In this document: piece by piece, positions 7,591-12,219 of the stretch
Layout: every line of letters starts with the position of its first letter
How positions within the stretch are numbered: the stretch's first letter is position 1
Assembly: GCA_900552415.1 (NCBI GenBank)
Contig: USAD01000056.1
Location: forward strand, 1-12,219
Direction: 5' to 3'
Origin: an uncultured Parabacteroides sp.
GTDB lineage: Bacteria > Bacteroidota > Bacteroidia > Bacteroidales > Tannerellaceae
DNA: 12,219 bases
Translations under genes and position numbers: made by a program
The notes under the pieces: generated by a model
Seen by the model: the letters and a program-made list of their open reading frames with translations, nothing else
What the model was told of the DNA's origin: nothing
Database searches by the model: none

Positions 7591-10128
7591 TCATCCGCAA
7601 CGGGAAGCACCACAATTGGTACAGATCAGGCAGCCCTCTTGATAAACCAAAGTCTCCAATCCGCAATTCGGGCATTGCTGTCCCTTAGCCGCCATTCCAT
7701 TCGGAAGATATTTCTTCAAAGCCCGCTCAACACCATTCTTCCAAGTATTGATAGACTCGCTATTCAGCTCCATCCCCTGTACAAGCTTGATGACCTGATC
7801 GATCGGCATACCATAACGCAACACGCCCGAGATCAATTTCGCATAGTTCCAATACTCCGGATTGAACTTACCATCCAATCCCTCGATAGTCATCTTGTAA
7901 CCTCTCTTATTCTTGAACTGGAAATCGTAATGTTTCTTGCCATCCTCGTCATAGCTCTTAATGATCGAACCCTTGACAACATTCTTAGGCAACATGATAC
8001 CCTCATCGTCATCAGCCAAACCGGTAAAGATCTCATAAGGCCGGCCATTCAGCAAACCGACAAAGGCAATCCATTTTTCCTTATTGTTCTGGAATTTCAC
8101 CACATCAGCCTCCAACTCACGAGGACGTGTCGAGACAATCACTGGCGGCTGCATGCAATCATCCTTTTTCTTCTTCTTATTGTCGGCAGCGATCAGGACA
8201 CCCGAGCGGGAACCATCACGATAGACCGTACAGCCCTTACAACCACAACGCCAAGCCTCGATATACAACTCATTAACCAATTCCTCCGAGACAGTAGACG
8301 GAAGATTGATCGTAACACTGATCGAATGATCTACCCATTTCTGGATACGTCCTTGCATCCGGACCTTCTGCAACCAATCCACATCGTTCGAGGTCGCTTT
8401 ATAATATGGCGATTTAGCGACCAGCTCATCAATCTCCTCCTGCGTATAACGCTTGATCGTTGAATAGCCATTCGCCATCATCCAAGTAACAAACTTATGA
8501 TGGAAGACGATGTATTCCTCAAATGCGTCGCCAGTCTCATCCACGAAGTCCACACGAGCCTCCGTATCGTTCGGATTCACCTTACGACGGCGTTTGTAAA
8601 CCGGCAGGAAGACCGGCTCAATACCTGACGTGGTCTGTGTCATCAAACTTGTCGTACCGGTTGGAGCGATTGTCAAACAAGCGATGTTACGACGACCGTA
8701 TTTCAACATATCGGCATACAACTCCGGATCGGCCTCACGCAAACGGCCAATAAAGGGATTCTTCTCCTCCCGCTTAGCGTCAAAGATCTCGAATGCGCCT
8801 CTCTCTTTTGCCAATTCAACAGACGAACGGTAAGCGGCCAATGCCAATGTTTTCTGTACCTTCTCCGCAAAATCAATCGCGTCGTCCGAGCCATAACGCA
8901 AACCAAGAGCAGCCAGCATATCACCCTCGGCCGTAATACCCACACCTGTACGGCGTCCCATCAAGGTCTTACGCTGTATCTTTTCCCACAAATGACGCTC
9001 GCTCTGCTTAACCTCCATCGATTCGGGATCGGAATCGATCTTCTCAAGGATCTTCTCAATCTTCTCCGATTCGAGATCGATAATATCATCCATGATCCTT
9101 TGCGCTAAAGCGACATGCTTCTTGAACAGGTCAAAATCGAAATAGGCCTCCTTCGTGAAAGGATTGACCACATAAGAATAAAGGTTGATAGCGAGCAAAC
9201 GGCAACTATCGTATGGACACAAGGGGATCTCACCACAAGGATTAGTTGACACCGTCCGGAAGCCCAAATCCGCATAGCAGTCCGGGACGGACTCACGCAG
9301 GATCGTATCCCAAAAAAGAACACCAGGCTCCGCCGATTTCCAAGCGTTGTGTATGATCTTATGCCATAAAGCGGCAGCATTAATATCTTTCGCATAAAGA
9401 GGCTCTGCGGCATCAATCGGATACTGCTGGCGATATGTCTCATTTCCAATCACCGCCCGCATGAACTCATCGTCAATCTTAACAGAAACGTTCGCGCCCG
9501 TCACCTTACCCTCAGTCATCTTCGCATCAATAAACGACTCCGAGTCCGGGTGCTTGATCGAGACACTCAACATCAACGCGCCCCGACGACCATCCTGAGC
9601 CACCTCGCGAGTCGAGTTAGAATAACGCTCCATGAAAGGGACCAATCCTGTTGAGGTCAAAGCCGAGTTCTTGACCGGTGAGCCTTTCGGACGGATATGC
9701 GACAGGTCATGACCCACACCGCCCCGGCGTTTCATCAATTGCACCTGTTCCTCATCGATCCGGATAATGGCGCCATACGAATCGGCCATACCATCAATAC
9801 CGATCACGAAACAGTTAGATAACGAAGCGATCTGAAAATCGTTACCGATCCCGGTCATAGGGCTTCCCTGAGGGATGATATAACGGAAATGATCGAAAAG
9901 ATCAAACAACTCTTGTTCCGAAAGCGGGTTCGGATAGTTCTTTTCCACACGGGCAATCTCACCCGCCAAACGATGATGCATATCTTTTGGCGATTGCTCA
10001 TAGATATTGCCGAAAGCGTCCTTCAGGGCATACTTGTTGACCCACACCTTCGCGGCAAGCTCATCGCCAGTAAAATAATCCATTGAAGCCTTAAAAGCCT
10101 CATCAAAAGTATAAATCTTACGATCCAC
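7591..10128 (-). CDS. nrdJ: Adenosylcobalamin-dependent (class II) ribonucleoside reductase
   Basis: This 845-residue cytoplasmic enzyme reduces ribonucleotides to deoxyribonucleotides using coenzyme B12. Residues match the class II pattern: STNPCGEIPL (294-303) gives N296, the thiyl-radical C298 and E300. C106 (SNCFVIG) and C309, eleven residues after C298, form the expected redox pair. A glycine-rich APTGTTS lies at 489-495. The region about 625-640 (CGCKGCTVYRDGSR) and a following Lys-rich linker (650-655) lead to a C-terminal extension. That extension ends in a Cys-rich zinc-ribbon-like tail (C819, C822, C833, C836, C839, C844), typical of NrdJ. The start codon is GTG at 10128-10126; an in-frame stop just upstream and the conserved-looking N-terminus (YTFDEAFKASMDYF) support it over the ATG for residue 16. 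It has its own promoter, and I saw no cobalamin riboswitch between promoter and start. Confidence 0.96.
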   Translation of the reverse strand: MDRKIYTFDEAFKASMDYFTGDELAAKVWVNKYALKDAFGNIYEQSPKDMHHRLAGEIARVEKNYPNPLSEQELFDLFDHFRYIIPQGSPMTGIGNDFQIASLSNCFVIGIDGMADSYGAIIRIDEEQVQLMKRRGGVGHDLSHIRPKGSPVKNSALTSTGLVPFMERYSNSTREVAQDGRRGALMLSVSIKHPDSESFIDAKMTEGKVTGANVSVKIDDEFMRAVIGNETYRQQYPIDAAEPLYAKDINAAALWHKIIHNAWKSAEPGVLFWDTILRESVPDCYADLGFRTVSTNPCGEIPLCPYDSCRLLAINLYSYVVNPFTKEAYFDFDLFKKHVALAQRIMDDIIDLESEKIEKILEKIDSDPESMEVKQSERHLWEKIQRKTLMGRRTGVGITAEGDMLAALGLRYGSDDAIDFAEKVQKTLALAAYRSSVELAKERGAFEIFDAKREEKNPFIGRLREADPELYADMLKYGRRNIACLTIAPTGTTSLMTQTTSGIEPVFLPVYKRRRKVNPNDTEARVDFVDETGDAFEEYIVFHHKFVTWMMANGYSTIKRYTQEEIDELVAKSPYYKATSNDVDWLQKVRMQGRIQKWVDHSISVTINLPSTVSEELVNELYIEAWRCGCKGCTVYRDGSRSGVLIAADNKKKKKDDCMQPPVIVSTRPRELEADVVKFQNNKEKWIAFVGLLNGRPYEIFTGLADDDEGIMLPKNVVKGSIIKSYDEDGKKHYDFQFKNKRGYKMTIEGLDGKFNPEYWNYAKLISGVLRYGMPIDQVIKLVQGMELNSESINTWKNGVERALKKYLPNGMAAKGQQCPNCGLETLVYQEGCLICTNCGASRCG

Positions 10129-10184
10129 GGTTATATTATTTTTTTATTATTTTCTTTTTAAAGGGAAGCCCATACTTCCGCCCT

Positions 10185-10214
10185 CAAATGTATATATTTT
10201 TGACGGCATCACAA
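10185..10214 (-). promoter_or_regulatory. Bacteroidota-type promoter for nrdJ (and probably malQ)
   Basis: On the minus strand, TACATTTG (10192-10185) matches the -7 consensus TAnnTTTG. A TTG (10214-10212) lies 19 nt upstream, the normal distance for the -33 element. Transcription would begin near 10178, giving an AT-rich leader of about 50 nt, too short for a cobalamin riboswitch. Confidence 0.65.
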
Positions 10215-10282
10215 GCATCTTTCATAAACGAATATCGACCAAAAAGAAACAGTTTACCCGACATTCAGGCACGTCAAATCGC

Positions 10283-10308
10283 CGCCCGGGCCCATTCAGA
10301 CCCAGGCG
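10283..10308 (-). other. GC-rich hairpin downstream of dnaA
   Basis: Minus-strand RNA can form a 10-bp stem (CGCCUGGGUC with GGCCCGGGCG) around the 6-nt loop UGAAUG, counting two G-U pairs. Those two pairs would be mismatches in plus-strand RNA, so the minus-strand transcript is the natural form. It lies 33 bp after the dnaA stop and about 70 bp upstream of the nrdJ -33 element, where a dnaA terminator would be expected. It lacks a proper U-tract (only AUUUG follows), so it is a weak or factor-dependent terminator candidate, or a 3' stabiliser. Confidence 0.5.
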
Positions 10309-10340
10309 TCGACCCTCCTCAAAAACAACAATGTAATCCC

Positions 10341-11802
10341 TTAATTTTTCAACAATGCCTCTATCTCCTCAACCGATGCCCGGAACGACTTGTTGGTCTC
10401 GATCTGGTCTTTTATGGTCTTGCAAGCGTGAAGGACTGTCGCATGATCGCGTTTTCCCACAATCTTGCCAATGCTCGAGAATGAGCTGTCCGTATATTTC
10501 TTCGACAAGTACATCGTAATCTGACGCGCCTGAACCACCTCCCGCTTGCGGGAATTTGTCTGGATTGTCGCCTGCTCCAGGTTGAAATACTTGCATACTG
10601 TCTCCTGGATCATTTGAACAGAGAGCTGTTTCTTCTCCAAGTGAACCGCCTGGCTCACGACACGCTTCGTCAACGAAAGATCAATCTCACGATTATTGAT
10701 CACGGCATTCGCCATCAATGAGACAAGGATACCCTCCAAATCACGTACATTCTCTGTCACGTTGTTCGCAATGAAATTGAATACCTCATCAGGAATAACA
10801 ATACCATCATGATTGATCTTATTCTTCAGGATCTTCTTACGCAAGTCCAGATCAGGGCGGCTCAACTCGGCCGTCAAGCCCCACTTCAGACGCGTAATCA
10901 AGCGCTCTTCCATACCCTGCAAGTCTACCGGAGCCTTATCCGAAGTCAGGATCAGCTGCTTACCCAACTGATGCAGGTGATTAAAAATATGGAAGAATGT
11001 ATTCTGGGTCTTATCCATGCCTATCAACTCTTGGATATCATCCAACAGCAAGACATCGATATTCTGATAAAAATTCAGGAAATCATTCGTCGTATTCTTA
11101 CGGATTGCGTCAGTAAACTGCACGCGGAACAAGTGCGAAGTAACATAAAGCACCTTCTTTTGCGGATGCAACTCACGGATACGACGCCCAATGGCATGAC
11201 ACAAGTGTGTCTTACCCACGCCTGAAGGGCCAAAGATAAACAAGGGATTAAAAGTCGTCTTTCCCGGATTCTGGGCTACCGCCTCACCTGCCGTACGGAC
11301 AAGCCTGTTACTTGTTCCCTCAAAATAATTCTCGAAGCTGTACTTAGGGTTCAGCTGCGGATCGAGATCCTGTGGCATAACCGACACGAAAGGATTCGGA
11401 GCATGAGTAACATTCGGCATGGGTTGCTTACGCATACCGGCATTTGCGGCAGCATTCTCGGCTGGATAATCCACCGTGCCACCGGTCGACTTGTCTACCA
11501 TCACACGATAGTTCAAGATCGTCCCTTGTCCAAAGACACGGTAAATCGTCACTTTCAATACATTGACGAATTTTTCTTGTGCCTTCACCAATTTCTTTAT
11601 AAATGGCGGCACGCAAGAGCCCCACATACTTTTCTTCCAAATATTCATAGAAAAACTGGCTAGGCACCTGGATCGTAAACTTATTCCCCTCGTACGACAA
11701 TGGGATAATTGGTTTAAACCAAGTATTAAAGGCGGCCTCAGGCACGATATCCTTGATTACCGCTAAGCATTTATTCCATAAAATCTGGCAGTCCCCTTGC
11801 AT
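10341..11802 (-). CDS. dnaA: Chromosomal replication initiator DnaA, reading frame interrupted in domain I
   Basis: DnaA binds origin DnaA boxes, opens the duplex with ATP and loads the replicative helicase. Here the coding sequence occupies two frames. The first starts at ATG 11802 and encodes domain I through residue 75 (FNTWFKPIIPL, QVPSQFFYEYLEEKYVGLL, IGEGT), then reads nonsense to a stop at 11428. The second frame is open from 11648 to the stop at 10341 and carries the rest. In its own numbering from the ATG at 11648, the Walker A motif GPSGVGKTH is at 140-148, Walker B LLLDDIQEL at 200-208, sensor-1 LTSDKAP at 234-240, and the domain IV DnaA signature VGKRDHATVLHACK at 397-410. Joined without the repeated segment, the protein would be about 467 residues, normal for the family. 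A +1 shift near 11578 is needed. dnaA is essential, so an assembly error, a recent mutation with downstream reinitiation, or a second dnaA must be considered. Gene identity is certain; integrity is not. Confidence 0.93.
11520..11637 (-). repeat. Divergent duplicated 20-codon segment at the dnaA frame break
   Basis: Copy 1 (11637-11578) encodes EEKYVGLLRAAIYKEIGEGT in the first frame. Copy 2 (11579-11520) encodes QEKFVNVLKVTIYRVFGQGT in the second. They are equivalent parts of DnaA domain I, with 9 of 20 residues and, by my count, 32 of 60 bases identical. Copy 2 begins 58 nt after copy 1, so the frame moves by one base. Only copy 2 continues in frame into the rest of DnaA. They are too diverged for a fresh tandem duplication. 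Confidence 0.85.
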
Positions 11803-12151
11803 GATAACTATCTTCCGCTAAACTTAATTTTACACTGAAATGGAATACAAAGAACACAAATAAAATCCGAAAAAAAAAGTGGTCTTCCGCTTGGTTTTAT
11901 TGATTATTTAATATTATTCTAAGCCTCAACAACTTATAAACAAACAAAAGAGTATCAATATCTTAACTCTCATTCTATCGAAACAACTCCAATTGTTTCA
12001 CGGCCCAAACAAGGCCTTAAGTACCGATAACCCGCCTAAAATCACAGATATTAAACGAGGTCAGACCGTGAAACAATTGGTCATTTCTTCCCTTATCTTC
12101 TCTTTTCGATTATAGCTTTTTTAACTTTTTTCAAGTTTTATGCGCTATTTA
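11803..12151. other. AT-rich intergenic region upstream of dnaA
   Basis: This 349-bp region has no gene I can support. It must contain the dnaA promoter and the 3' end of the upstream minus-strand gene, but I found no good TAnnTTTG promoter and no clear intrinsic terminator. It holds the 15-bp inverted repeat at 11989-12080, a 9-bp direct repeat TCTTCCGCT (11811-11819 and 11883-11891), a run of nine A (11870-11878), and a small palindrome GGTCAGACC (12059-12067). I see no cluster of DnaA boxes, so there is no evidence that this is oriC. Confidence 0.75.
11989..12080. repeat. Perfect 15-bp inverted repeat with parS-like half-sites upstream of dnaA
   Basis: CCAATTGTTTCACGG at 11989-12003 is exactly repeated in inverse orientation at 12066-12080, with a 62-nt spacer. 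Each arm contains TGTTTCACG, which is one half of the ParB target parS (consensus TGTTTCACGTGAAACA) plus one base. The two half-sites are not joined into a full parS. The repeat could be a protein-binding operator pair, a long hairpin in the dnaA leader, or a remnant site. Confidence 0.8.
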
Positions 12152-12219
12152 TCAAAATACGGAGAAGTGAACGTAACGCTTCGGGTTCTCACGTAAGTCG
12201 AGCAACAACTTCGACGCGT
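12152..12219 (-). CDS. C-terminal end of a probable MCE/MlaD-family protein (partial)
   Basis: Only the last 21 codons and the TGA stop (12154-12152) are inside the window. The tail reads LLLDLRENPKRYVHFSVF, which I recognise as resembling the C-terminal motif (D-L-K/R-x-N/H-P-K-R-Y-V-H-F-S-x-F) of Bacteroidota MlaD-like proteins of the lipid-transport MCE family. The fragment is too short for certainty. It has the same orientation as dnaA and lies 349 bp upstream of it. Confidence 0.6.
   Translation of the reverse strand, partial: ASKLLLDLRENPKRYVHFSVF

Noticed and set aside
11428-11577. Continuation of the first dnaA frame as a real C-terminus
   Set aside because: After residue 75 this frame is a shifted reading of dnaA codons; the other frame matches DnaA family sequence over the same bases.
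12112-12150. Intrinsic terminator for the MlaD-like gene (AACTT/AAGTT hairpin near T-rich tracts)
   Set aside because: The stem is only about 5 bp and AT-only, too weak to support.
11803-12151. Replication origin with DnaA boxes
   Set aside because: I found no cluster of TTATNCACA-like sequences on either strand; AT-richness next to dnaA alone is not enough.

Overview
The window looks like a chromosomal segment of a Bacteroidota bacterium, most likely a gut Bacteroidales; a Parabacteroides-like genome is my best guess. The evidence is a TonB-dependent receptor with an N-terminal carboxypeptidase-regulatory-like domain, secreted M14 and M64 peptidases, a GH77 4-alpha-glucanotransferase with two N-terminal starch-binding domains, an AdoCbl-dependent NrdJ, and two promoters matching the Bacteroides primary-sigma pattern (TTG, 19-20 nt, TAnnTTTG). 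Shine-Dalgarno sequences are absent or weak, as is usual in this phylum.

Left third (1-4723): the 5' part of a TonB-dependent receptor gene (minus strand, runs off the left edge) is divergent from a two-gene plus-strand unit. That unit encodes a secreted M14-type metallocarboxypeptidase and a secreted M64 (IgA-peptidase-family) metalloprotease, 47-48 bp apart. The 552-bp divergent intergenic region holds six tandem 42-bp repeats, each with a central inverted repeat. They sit just upstream of a good promoter for the M14 gene. These three genes are clearly GC-richer than the right half. A protein/peptide scavenging locus (secreted peptidases plus outer-membrane uptake) is a reasonable inference.

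Middle and right (4722-11802): everything else reads on the minus strand. In transcription order it runs dnaA, then nrdJ, then malQ, ending at a strong intrinsic terminator (4722-4768) that separates malQ from the convergent M64 gene. nrdJ has its own promoter and a GTG start; malQ follows it by 35 bp and is probably cotranscribed. nrdJ supplies deoxyribonucleotides, malQ recycles malto-oligosaccharides, and dnaA is the replication initiator.

The oddest features are at the right. dnaA is split into two reading frames at about 11578. At that point a roughly 20-codon segment of domain I occurs twice, as two divergent versions (about half identical) offset by 58 nt. Upstream of dnaA, a 349-bp AT-rich intergenic region carries a perfect 15-bp inverted repeat with a 62-bp spacer, whose arms each contain a ParB/parS-like half-site. 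The last 68 bases encode the C-terminus of a further minus-strand gene, probably an MCE/MlaD-family protein.
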